A stretch of 64,000 nt of DNA. It comes from Trematomus loennbergii (lineage: Eukaryota; Chordata; Actinopteri; Perciformes; Nototheniidae). The stretch is taken from contig JAAOOA010000274.1 in the NCBI GenBank assembly GCA_012861695.1, forward strand, positions 201,501 to 265,500, read 5' to 3'. The notes beneath the pieces are model-generated. The model ran no database searches, had not been told where the DNA came from, and saw only the letters and a list, made by a program, of their open reading frames with translations. A program made the position numbers and the translations under genes. This document shows positions 1-11,000 of this stretch, piece after piece. Each line of letters starts with the position of its first letter. The stretch's first letter is position 1.

Positions 1-27
1 TTCAAAAATTATAAAAGTAGGGTAGAC

Positions 28-245
28 GTGGAGATTATCCGGCTGAACAAAACGTGCATTTATCAAACAGGTTCGTTTCCACAGATCTTATTTTTTCCAA
101 TATTCCAAAAATCCTATGGAGAAATCCCATTGCTTTTTTGTCGAGGGAACTCATGCGCAGCTTACTTCTGGGTCGGCCTACAAAAATACGTCATCACTGC
201 ACCACTCTATTCAAAGTGCTTTACAAAAATGAAAGACATTAAGAG
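28..245. repeat. Interspersed repeat fragment (unclassified)
   Basis: The stretch has the look of a dispersed percomorph repeat (on the minus strand: a part reading TGATGACGTATTTTTGTAGG followed by an AAGTAAGCTGCGCATGAG-like part). It seems to supply the stop codon of the minus-strand exon at 207-512. Classification rests on recollection of similar sequence in other fish, not on a search. Confidence 0.35.
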
Positions 246-899
246 CATCCCTGTAGTCCAATCGTCCTCGACGGCAGGCTCAATCTCCACCCGCGCTGGG
301 GGTTTGTGAGGCAAAGGGCTGATGGAGATCAGAGTAGGAGTTTCTGGAGGTAAAGGGGTGCTGGTGGTGGGAGAATGGATGATAGACGGACCTCCTCTTC
401 TGGAGCTCCAGTCCACGGGAGATGAATCTCTCCCAGACACCCTCACCCCCTTCCTGTTGCCCAGGCTCATCTTCGTGCCATCGATTTGGTCTTTGCTTCT
501 ACTCTCGCCCTCCTGGAAAACACACAACGGGTCTATCACAAGTACGGTAAGAGATTGTTCAAGTTACCAAAGATTGTAAGGAGTTAAACCTGTAATGCAT
601 AAGAGTAAAGACATTACAAATAAATGTCATTGATCTGACGCTTATATCTTAAGCAACTTGCAATAAATGCATTCAACCATGGTTAAACAAACATAAAAAC
701 ATAATCCTGCAGGTAGCTATCAATAAGCCAAACCATTGTTACTGCTACTGCATCTGCTTAAAATGACCTAAGCAAAGACAAGATCACAAACAACGTCAAC
801 AAAGAGCGATGTATCTAGAAATGCACAAATGAAAAAGTTAGTTGTTACCTTGAAATCTTCTGAGTCATTCATTTCTTTGTTTGGACTCTTTTTCATGAA
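207..899 (-). CDS. 3' end of an unidentified protein-coding gene (two exons)
   Basis: Two minus-strand exons join in frame. Exon 849-899 (17 codons, acceptor CACAG, donor GTAACA) encodes FMKKSPNKEMNDSEDFK. Exon 207-512 begins after TTTTCCAG with EGESRSKDQIDG, continues as a Ser/Pro/Thr-rich low-complexity stretch (SIIHSPTTSTPLPPETPTL) and then an acidic VEIEPAVEDDW. Both boundaries are phase 0, which argues for a real gene. I do not recognise the family; the composition suggests a disordered tail of a larger scaffold or signalling protein. The last residues up to the stop at 207 read like repeat-derived sequence (28-245), so the true end may be a splice donor I cannot place. Upstream exons would lie at higher coordinates, but I found none before ptp4a1. 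Confidence 0.45.
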
Positions 900-1298
900 C
901 TGTGATTTGGAATTTGATAGCCCCTCCTGTGAAGGCAGAGCTTCACTCGCACATAATCTTTATAGACAATTGGTACAATGGTGACGGATTAGAAAATTCT
1001 TTTTGCCCCCCAACACCCACGGGAGTTGGGCTGGAAACTGTCAGTGTGCGGCCGCTGGTGGACACTGTGCTGCTGCTGCTTCGAGCCCATTGGCTGCCCC
1101 TGAGGACCATTCAGAGGTGCTTTTGTGTCATTGCAAAGTGAAACTGCAGCACTCAGCAGCTCTGTTTGAGCTTCCAGAAAGATATGGCAGCAAACATATT
1201 TATGTTGAGGACCAGACAATGCTCGCTGTTAGTGATGGTCTGTGCATTAAAGAGCTACTGTCTGAGGGAAATCACTGTCTGATCAAGAGAGTGTTTTC
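900..1298. other. Intergenic or intronic sequence, nothing recognised
   Basis: Short ORFs overlap on both strands, but none has splice or family support. It may be intron of the minus-strand gene at 207-899. Confidence 0.4.
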
Positions 1299-2352
1299 TT
1301 AAAGGTCACCTATTATGTAAAATCCACTTGTTCATGTCTTTTCTACATCAACATGTGTCCCCTCTTCTTCATGTCTCTTCTATATCAACATGTGTCCCCT
1401 CTTCTTCATGTCTCTTCTATATCAACATGTGTCCCCTCTGTGTAAAGAGATTCTGAACGTTTCAGGAAAAAAGATTTGCTCACTTTTTGTCCTGATCCAT
1501 TTATATAAAAACTAGGGCTGTCAGTCGATTAAAATATTTAATCGCGATTAATCGCATGATTGTCCATAGTTAATCGCGATTAATCGCAAATTAATCGCAC
1601 ATTTTGTATCTGTTCTAAATGTACCTTAGAGGGATATTCCACTGTCTGGCTACCTGCATAAAGTCAAGTGCTCGGCGCAGTTGTCGGCGAAATGTCGCTC
1701 CTCTGTTTTCATTGAAACAGCTCCTTATATCTGTTAGCGCAGCTAGCTAGCACCAGATGCTAACAACAACAACCACCCTCCCGGTCCTCCCGATGGCCAG
1801 TCCGGGCCTGCCGGTGAGCGTGGAAGTGTGGTCTGCCACAAGCGGGCGGCAGGAGCGGGGCTGTCAGCATCAGCTTGTAGATGGTATTTTAAACTCGATG
1901 CTCTCTGAAACTACGGGGCGGCCGAGGACAAAAAATACACATGCGTTAATCGCGTTAAAATAATTAGTGGCGTTAATTTTTTGCGTTAACGCCCTAATAA
2001 AAACCTGTCTGAAAATGAGCTGATCAGATTTTGGCCACTTTATGATGTTTTGGCTTGTAACCATTAGCCAATCACCAACCAAGGTAACCCCCCCACACCT
2101 TATCACCTGAATCTCCTCCTAGAGCACCATTGAGTTATTTTTAACCCTCTCAGAGGGGCGTGGGGAGTGGCTCCTTATTTTCATCTAAAGTAACAGACAG
2201 AGAATCAGCATATTTTGAAACAGGGCTGAAACAGAGGGGATTATGGGATGCTGCAATGATCTGTTTGGTGTTTCAGCCAATCAGAGACATGTTCTGTATA
2301 TATCTGAGACCCATAGTATACTGATGAAAAAGAGTATAATAGGGGACCTTTA
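1299..2352 (+). mobile_element. piggyBac-like MITE, copy 1 (3 minisatellite units)
   Basis: The left end is TTAA followed by AAAGGTCACCTATTAT. The right end is ATAATAGGGGACCTTT, its reverse complement with one mismatch. The right TTAA is decayed to TTAG. Just inside the left end are three units of the 37-bp sequence seen in copies 2-4 (here with the variant TATATCAAC). The body (CTGTCTGAAAATGAGCTGAT, then a segment with AGCCAATCA) matches the other three copies. A second transposon is inserted at 1513-1996. No transposase is present, so the element is non-autonomous. Confidence 0.8.
1513..1996. mobile_element. hAT-like MITE nested in the piggyBac-like MITE
   Basis: The insertion has ends TAGGGC/GCCCTA and is flanked by an exact 8-bp duplication ATAAAAAC (1505-1512 and 1997-2004). 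Removing it and one duplication copy restores the uninterrupted sequence seen in the other MITE copies. Eight-bp duplications are typical of hAT elements. The interior is rich in ATTAATCGC motifs near both ends. Confidence 0.8.
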
Positions 2353-4079
2353 GGAAGAATCACCTTTGGTCAATGTTGTTCATCATTATAGAAGTATAAT
2401 GAGATCACTTTCTAATCTGTTATTTGTAATTAAATTGATTGAGAGGACAGGATAAGCACAAGGTCCATTTAGTGGCTGTTCGGGAGCTTTCTATCAAATC
2501 ACACATTCCTCCACAAGATTTTTCAATCTCAAACTTTAAGAGGATAAGAAGTCCTGAAAGGTCTGAAATAATCACCCTGCAGGTGGAGATTGTGTGATGC
2601 AATCGGGATTATAAAACAATGTGTATTATTTTTACTCTACAGTATTTCGCGTCATATATATGATTTAGCATTTTCACAAACTGCAGCCCCCAAAACAATT
2701 AAGGTTGAATTGACACCTGGACATTGATAAAGCATCACATGTTTGATAGGCAGAACATTACAGTTATAGATGTTGGTAAATACTTAAAATGTCAAGCTTT
2801 TTCTTGAATGCATACAAGGTTAGAGTTGTGTATTGTGGAATCTGACCCAATAAACTGTGAAAAGATAACACACTTTATCATTTGTGTCTCCTGTATTTGT
2901 CCAATAACTCCAATAATTAAAAAAGCTAGTTAAACCAAAGACTGTATGGCCTAAACCCATTAAAGTCTGTATTATAAAAGCATTTAAATAAAGCAATTAC
3001 ATGTGTATGACCTTGGCTAAATAATATGCTTCTACCAAACAGTATAGAAGTCAATGGTCAAATTATCAAATTGCTATTCAGAAGCCTACTTCACACAGAA
3101 ATTGTGGAAACTCTAATAATTGTTTTTTTAAATATATCAAGGAATTTAATTACATTTATTATATTAGCTCCAGTGAATGTTTACATGTTTTTATTTATTT
3201 TAGTACATTTATCATTACCTTTATCACTAAATGACATTTCAACCGTTTGGTAGCACCTGCTATTGGTTTAGTAACAATGAGTGTCATGTCAACAACAATT
3301 AATGATCATATTGTCTTTGTTAGAAAGAGTCCATTTTGATTACATGAGGTCATTTTATGAAGATTCTGCACGTTTTCTCTGCGGTCCACGTGTGTTTCCA
3401 GGGGTGAGAGTGGCGCGAGGCCTCGGCAGCACCAGCTGACCTGCAGCATGGAGAGATGTCTGGACAGAACACCTCAAATTTTCAGGGTGGGGTTTTAAAG
3501 GGCCAAGTCAAGCTGGAAAGGATGCACTGCAGGAGGGACCGGAAGCTATTTTGGGGTTTGTCTTCAAAATAAAGCTTAAGGTGTGTCTTCATTGAAACAA
3601 AACACCTTGCGAGAGGTTGCAGACCTGAACCTGAATATTTCACATTCTGTAAAGTATCTTAAATGATCAAACACATATAGTGGAGTAAAAGTAGGCTTCA
3701 ATGTTTGCCCTTGGTTTTTCTCTGGCGCTTCAGCCTAAAATGAAAATACTCAAGTAATGCAAAAGCACCTCAAAATTGTACTTAATTGCTGTTCTTGAGT
3801 ACATGTAATCACAGTCAGCATACCTGTATTGGTCTCACAGGAGGGACATTTACATTTGTACAGAAAAAGAGCCCAAAACAGCAAAATATTAATTAAGAGT
3901 CATGCATAAAATATTCAAATAATAAGATACATTTACAATTGACAAAAATACACATCCAGGTGGACAACAAACAATACCAGTAACAGTATATGTTTTAATA
4001 AGTGTAGCCCTACTTAATAATTACACAGTCTATGTGCTGGACACAAGTGTTTAAGCGTCACTTTTCTCATGTTATTTTG
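2353..4079. other. Intergenic, nothing recognised
   Basis: AT-rich sequence without a supported exon. A fragment around 3735-3805 (ACTCAAGTAATGC...GAGTACATG) belongs to the dispersed 'ACTCAAGTAC' repeat family also seen near 16880, 48650, 52440 and 59400. Confidence 0.4.
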
Positions 4080-4266
4080 AAAGTTCTGACAGGAAGTGGT
4101 ACTGTTCTATCTCCATCCTGACGGTACCGTCGGACCAGGAGACTTCGACTCCGCTCGGAGAAACAGCACCGGACTGTATGGTGGAGAACCGTTTCAATTT
4201 TTTACCTTTTTCTGAGGACCGGCTGTATGATTAAGCTACAATCTTCAATGAGTAAGCATATCCCAG
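4080..4266 (+). other. Candidate upstream non-coding exon of ptp4a1
   Basis: A moderately GC-rich stretch ends in a strong donor (CCCA|GTAAGT at 4266/4267) with no coding potential. It lies about 3.1 kb before the ptp4a1 leader acceptor. PTP4A genes usually have an upstream non-coding exon, so this is a candidate first exon. There is no transcript evidence. Confidence 0.25.
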
Positions 4267-4489
4267 TAAGTACCGTGCTTGTTTTGTGCCTGCCATTTTG
4301 TTGTTATTCCAACCGTTTGTGTTTTTAAATCAGAACGTGATCTTTACCAGCTGGCCTTCACGTTCTTCTGTGAAATCAAGGCCTGATTTAGCTCAAAACT
4401 CAGTGAAAACCCTTAGTTACTCTGACTATTATCATTGAATGTGTTCCTTAACTGTCATATGAACTAGGTGAATGGGTATTTGCACTGTT

Positions 4490-5480
4490 ATTTAAGCGGA
4501 TTTAACGGTTTCCGTGATGTTCGTCATGGTCAGGAATCAAGCCGCCAGGAAGTGCGCCGGCCGTTGAAGCCGATTTTGAAATGACGTAGTGGCCGAACGG
4601 TGGTACTACAACTCCCGTGACGTCTTTTGGCCCAAAAAGACTTTTCCCCATTGACTTACATTGAAAAATAGATCAATTCACAAAGGAGCAGTGTGTTCAG
4701 GCAGGTGGAATTAAGTATAACAATTATAAATAAAAACAATAAGCACATCTACAATAGAAAATACTTATATCAGAAGTCATACACAATATACAATATTCTT
4801 TATACATTAAAATGTTCCATAAAAGTCCAAAATACTGCAGCATCAGCAATATAGACTTATACTACAGGAGCAGAAACATAGGACAGTATATACATGACAG
4901 ATGTGCAAGGTAGCTGTTGACTTACATTGGGAAAGAGACGTCTGTAAATCAGCGTATATATTTGTTTTAATGTAAATAAACTACCCAGCACAAACACTTG
5001 TATATCCCTTATTTAAATCATTAGGGTTTAAAAGTTGTGAAATGATCTAAAAGCTGAATGTAGAGTTAACTTCTCTCTCCATTCATTTGACTGAGACAAG
5101 AGCAGAAGAAAAACTCAACTGCGCATGCTCCGTGGGCCTACATACGGGTACTTTCTGAGTCTACAGTCGCTCCACACTGTGCTTCATGCGCCACTAGGAA
5201 GCTCCCATAGGAATGAACGGTGTATCCAGTTCTCTTTATCCATGGTCGGGATGCGCAGCACTGCCTAGTCCCGGATAGTCACTCGGAAGTTTCTGTCGGC
5301 TAAAATCAACGCATTTCACCGTGAAATAAGTCGAAAATACAAATGACTTCTTCTGTTTGAATTCCCCCACTTATCACCTGTGTATTGCTGCAACAAGGCG
5401 TCGTGTTTCCTCATTTTAAAGCTCTTTCTCCCGGCTCCTGACAGCGCCTATAGGCCTCTAACGTTAAATGATGGCGCCCA
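4490..5480. repeat. Region of dispersed repeat fragments
   Basis: Segments such as 4590-4680 (TTGACTTACATTGA part) and 5100-5240 (GCGCATGCTCC...CCATAGGAATGAACGG) have the look of repeats common in percomorph genomes. I cannot define their ends. Confidence 0.3.
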
Positions 5481-7418
5481 GTCAGTCTATCCCCACACAA
5501 AGGACACTTTACAGCCTTAATGCAACAACATGTCAGCCCTTTAAATCACTACTTCAATGCTTTTTTACCTTTTTAGTCTTTTTTTGACATCTCCCTCTTA
5601 GCCATATACTCTTCCTTTTGTTCACTGTGTTATGATTTTCTACCAAATGCTTGTTTTTCATAAAGGATTAACAAAGCACACTTGAACCGCTTAGTGTTTT
5701 TGCAGCATAAGCTGGAGAAAAACATGTACAGTAAGTAATCACATCCTTCTTAGTGGCGTAAAGGGCAGATACATTAGTAAATGGCAGGGAGTTTGTGATG
5801 ATAATAAAGTGCATGTTAAAGCCCAGCTGAAGGCCTCATGGTGGGCTCAGCTCTCAGACCTGACCTAGATGTCAGAAATGACACATCCTTCCCATTGTAC
5901 ACCATCAACCATTAGATAAGATATTACATGGTGCTGCAGTGTCACCTTATATAACACGCTTTTTCATCTTCATCCGTCTCATCATTTGTTGTTGGTCCGT
6001 CACAAAACAACCCGTTTTAACCTGTTTTAACTGCACCATATATCAACATTTTAACGTAGTTGCAATGTGGAGAAGTTCAATACTCGAATAGCAAGAAGCA
6101 CAATATTTGTTAAAGGCTGAATATGTGATAAAATACTATTTTCAACAAATTATTGTCGAGCTTCAGAAGTATCCCTTCCTACAAAATATATTCGACAGAC
6201 TTAACGAAACATATTTATTGGGTACATATCCTTTTAATAAATCTCACCATCAATCATTTTATATATTGTTCAACACAACTGATAATTATGATTATGTGAA
6301 TCATTTCGCAACTGCAATAGCGGTCAAAGTAATCGCAATACGTTATTGTTTCTTAATCGTGCAGCTCTATTGGGAATATCGACTTGCTTAACGTTAACAC
6401 TCTCTCTCACACACACACATTTTATTTCTAGTAATGTTGTTGATGCTGTGCACGATGGCATGAGTTGCAGGAAACTCTTAAAACCGTCTGATGAAGCGTT
6501 AAAGTCATTGAGTCGTGATGTTGAAGTCTGTTGTGTTTGGTTTCTCTGCTTGTTGTGAAATACTAAGTTGCAGCTCTGGAAATAATCAACTATTGTTCAA
6601 GTGAGGCTGCTGCTTAATGATTATTTGTGGGTATTATTATAATCTGTTTGCAGTTAATCCTTTGTTTGTTCTGTGAAATGTCAAAAACAAGTCTGAAGGA
6701 TTAGGGTTAGAAAAATCCCCAAACTATTCAGCTGTTTGTTTGAGAAAAGCAAACGCATCTATATATGTCTAAAGCTGTAACGAGACACTTTAATATTTCT
6801 TGTTGAGCAAGTCAATTACAGAAAATGATGAATCGGTAGATATATTTTGTCGACTAAGTACAGCCCCTGCTTCTTAGTTTCAGTCAGGGTTTGAATTTAT
6901 AATTATCTTCATTATCGTTTAATCTTATTAATTGTTTGCACAATAAAATGTCCGTCAGAAAAAGTAGATCCCAGTTTTACAAAGTTGTCTTTAAATGTCT
7001 TATTTTGTTAGTCCAAAGATGTTCAGTTTTAATATGAAAGGCATGTGAATGGGGATACCTGCAAACTGTAGTTCACTTGCAATGAAGTTTATAAAAACTA
7101 TAACACTATTTGGACTTTCCCTCCCATGCACCTGTCTACGAGAACTAAAGGGTGTCAGTCTTCATAGAAAACAAGAGAAAATTGATAAATCTCTATATTT
7201 GAGAGGCTGCAAACATCATTTTTAAACATGAATATTGACTTTATATATATATAGTTATATATAGCGAATAGTTCGCCATCAATTTTCTGTCACTGGATTT
7301 AAATGAGCGTTGCCTTAGTTTCAGAGCTTCACCGGCCTCCACAGATGCTTCCTGTCCTTTCTATAACTGTGTTTCTAAAGCGTGTCCGTGCTCCTTGTGT
7401 CCCCCCTGTGTCCTGCAG
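5481..7418. other. Intergenic or first intron of ptp4a1, nothing recognised
   Basis: AT-rich sequence; two short plus-strand ORFs (6107-6558) have no support. Repeat-like fragments occur around 6780-6870. Confidence 0.35.
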
Positions 7419-7960
7419 CAGTTCTGTGGTGTTCTGGGTCACACATTTATGGAGTTTCTGAAGGGCAGTGGGGACTACTGCCAGGCTCAGCACTCTGCCT
7501 ATGCAGACGAGTGAACTGCCGAACTCGCCTTCAACGATCCGAAGCACTTGAGCCTCTGGAGGGACCCGGCAGGAACTTGGCAGGACCGGGAAGCCTCCCA
7601 GCACCAGCGAGAATCGGCCTGGATGGGGTAACTCCACCCGCTGCACACTGCCCTCGTCGGCTCCGCCTGGCCCCAATCAAGGTGGAACCAGCCTTGTTTT
7701 TTCTTCCTTTTCTTTTGTTTTACTCCGATTGAGAAGGTTTTTGAGTTCTGATTGTACGCCCTTTTTTTCGGCCGCCAACTCTCTAAATTCGCCTCTCGAA
7801 GCCTTTTTGATTTGCCAACATCGGACGAAGACCGGAGGATTTCTGGGTTTCTAGGAAAGCTCGTCGGACATTTTTGTTTGACATTCCCTCCGAGTTTAAC
7901 TAAGTGTTTACATTAGTGTTTTTACTCTGTGGAAGATTTGTTTTTACGTTTCACGTCACA
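7419..7960 (+). promoter_or_regulatory. ptp4a1: ptp4a1 5' leader exon (untranslated)
   Basis: A good acceptor (TGTCCTGCAG, exon from 7419) opens an exon that runs without interruption to the ptp4a1 start codon at 7961. It contains no in-frame coding extension. It has two upstream ATGs: a 21-codon ORF at 7449-7514 and a minimal ATG-GGG-TAA at 7623-7631. From 7690 on it is T-rich and free of ATG, so the main start is the next one met. Confidence 0.6.
7449..7514 (+). promoter_or_regulatory. Upstream ORF in the ptp4a1 leader
   Basis: ATG at 7449 opens a 21-codon ORF (begins MEFLKGSGDYCQAQ, ends YADE) stopping at TGA 7512-7514, about 450 nt before the main start. Established knowledge: PRL-1/PRL-2 mRNAs are reported to carry a conserved, magnesium-sensitive uORF limiting translation. 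That this is the same uORF is an inference. Confidence 0.45.
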
Positions 7961-8064
7961 ATGGCTCGAATGAACAGACCGGCCCCTGTGGAGATCACCT
8001 ACAAAAACATGAGGTTCCTCATTACCCACAATCCCACCAACGTCACCCTGACAAGTTCATCGAG
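7961..8064 (+). CDS. ptp4a1: ptp4a1 coding exon 1 (contains -1 nt defect)
   Basis: ATG at 7961; donor GAG|GTGAGC. The frame is good to ...THNPTNVTL and then lost at 8048-8053, where one base is missing relative to the family sequence (expected ...TL-N/D-KFIE). The next exon starts in phase 0, so 105 nt are expected, not 104. Confidence 0.9.
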
Positions 8065-11000
8065 GTGAGCCTCAGTCATTGGTTGAGAGTTAAAACTTGC
8101 TCAGCCAGATTCAAGAGGCATTCACAAGATTAGATTACACATTTGTTTTGTAGTAACTTAGAACAGTGTGTCCACATTAGCAAATGATAATGTGTTTGGA
8201 AATATTTTTTTAAGTCTAAGATTACAAAACGTACAGGGCTAGTTCATGAGCAGATAAACTGTCATTTAGGACACATTTGAGTCTTTAAATCCCATTGTGA
8301 TTAGAATAGGTGACTTGTATTTTACTCATGCCATTTTAAGTTGGAGAAAGCTTTCTTATATACCCTGTGATGCACTTTTCCAGGAGCTGAAGAAATATGG
8401 AGTGAGCACCGTGGTGAGAGTGTGTGAGGCCACCTACGATTCCACTCTGGTGGTGAAAGAGGGAATCCAAGTTCTGGTGAGTCCAAACCTTCATATCTGT
8501 AAATATATTAAACCAAACTTAATGTGGGTTTTGCCAATGTTGTCGCCCAGCTCTGCGTGTACTCCTGCCTAGTCACTTTTCTCCTTGTGTTTCACCCAAT
8601 TTCCCTCATATTTGTAATCAATAAAATGCATAACAGGCAAAAATGCAATCATATATTTGAGCTCACAGCTGGTACCTTCCTCCTGTTGCAGACATGGTGA
8701 CGTTATCCTCAGATTTATACATTTTTAATGCCAAAAACAATGCTTCAAAAACAACAAGCAAGCCAAGAAAGCCAGTCCTTTATTTTAAAACGATAAAGCA
8801 TTACAGAGGACTTAAGTACACATATTATTAATTATATGTAGTGCTTTCTATCCTCATGAGAACCCTCTTCCTCTGTTAAAAGATAAGAAGTGACGTAGAT
8901 ATCAAGAAGTGGGTTACACGTATGGCGTTATGCACTTAAGTCATCCTTATTTGTTTATCTATACATCTAGAAAATCATTATTGGTCCATAAGAAGAAAGG
9001 ACAATCCTCAACCTAATTTCCAAAAGCCCAACTTGGCAGATTCAGAGTACGTTTTGTTCCTAGAACAGTTTTAAACCTAAATATATTCAATCCACAGTGA
9101 TGTAAAAATAGAAGGAAGCAGCTGATTCTCACATTTCAGAAGCTGCAAGCAACACACGCTCTGCTGTTTAATGTTATAACACATCACTAGGGCTGCTCCC
9201 TCTAATCGGCCATTTCTTTGTCCATGTGTAATTTTTTTTTAACGCTTTTTTCCATGATTCTTACATGCCCACCTCTGATTAACACAATATTTAAAGTGGC
9301 GCTTTAACACGAACAAATGTACGACATAAACCTACCCTAATACTGTTTAAATCGTAGCATGGAGAGTATTTCTTTCTTCAAGAACAGCCTTATGAATGAC
9401 TTTATTATTGAAACAGTGATCAATTAATGTCCTTTTTTAAAATTCTGTAGCCTTAAAAACAGTCTTTAACAAAGCGCTGACTCATCTAATGCCTCAAAGC
9501 AAGCATTTTGTTTCTCTAACGTATTCTACACAAGCTGATTTGATCAAAAACCTAATTTAAACATCACGTGTAACCACTTCAAAAACCCCTCAAACTGTCT
9601 CATGAAGACCCTGACAGAGACCGCCCCTCCCCTCACAACAACATCTGAGTCCCCTGCAGCTGGATCAGCCTCTCACTTCTTTTGTTTTGGTTTCCAAGAA
9701 TCTGGGTGCAGATGACATCATTTCCTCCTCTCTCTCTGTTCTCTTCCAGGATTGGCCGTTTGACGACGGAGCCCCGCCCTCTAACCAGATCGTGGACGAT
9801 TGGCTGAACCTTCTGAAGCTGAAGTTCAGGGAGGAGGCGGGCTGCTGCGTGGCCGTGCACTGTGTGGCCGGCCTGGGGAGGTGAGAGAGCAAAGGGTTAA
9901 AGGTCACCATTATGCAAAATCCACTTCTTCATGTCTCTTCTACATCAACATGTGTCCCCTCTTCTTCATGTCTCTTCTACATCAACATGTGTCCCCTCTT
10001 CTTCATGTCTCTTCTACATCAACATGTGTCCCCTCTTCTTCATGTCTCTTCTACATCAACATGTGTCCCCTCTTCTTCATGTCTCTTCTACATCAACATG
10101 TGTCCCCTCTTCTTCATGTCTCTTCTACATCAACATGTGTCCCCTCTTCTTCATGTCTCTTCTACATCAACATGTGTCCCCTCTTCTTCATGTCTCTTCT
10201 ACATCAACATGTGTCCCCTCTTCTTCATGTCTCTTCTACATCAACATGTGTCCCCTCTTCTTCATGTCTCTTCTACATCAACATGTGTCCCCTCTTCTTC
10301 ATGTCTCTTCTACATCAACATGTGTCCCCTCTTCTTCATGTCTCTTCTACATCAACATGTGTCCCCTCTTCTTCATGTCTCTTCTACATCAACATGTGTC
10401 CCCTCTTCTTCATGTCTCTTCTACATCAACATGTGTCCCCTCTTCTTCATGTCTCTTCTACATCAACATGTGTCCCCTCTTCTTCATGTCTCTTCTACAT
10501 CAACATGTGTCCCCTCTTCTTCATGTCTCTTCTACATCAACATGTGTCCCCTCTTCTTCATGTCTCTTCTACATCAACATGTGTCCCCTCTTCTTCATGT
10601 CTCTTCTACATCAACATGTGTCCCCTCTTCTTCATGTCTCTTCTACATCAACATGTGTCCCCTCTTCTTCATGTCTCTTCTACATCAACATGTGTCCCCT
10701 CTTCTTCATGTCTCTTCTACATCAACATGTGTCCCCTCTTCTTCATGTCTCTTCTACATCAACATGTGTCCCCTCTTCTTCATGTCTCTTCTACATCAAC
10801 ATGTGTCCCCTCTTCTTCATGTCTCTTCTACATCAACATGTGTCCCCTCTTCTTCATGTCTCTTCTACATCAACATGTGTCCCCTCTTCTTCATGTCTCT
10901 TCTACATCAACATGTGTCCCCTCTTCTTCATGTCTCTTCTACATCAACATGTGTCCCCTCTTCTTCATGTCTCTTCTACATCAACATGTGTCCCCTCTTC

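Noticed and set aside
1003..1302. 99-aa plus-strand ORF with a Cys/Ala-rich start
   Set aside because: Overlaps other ORFs in both strands, ends exactly at the MITE border, and shows no family motif.
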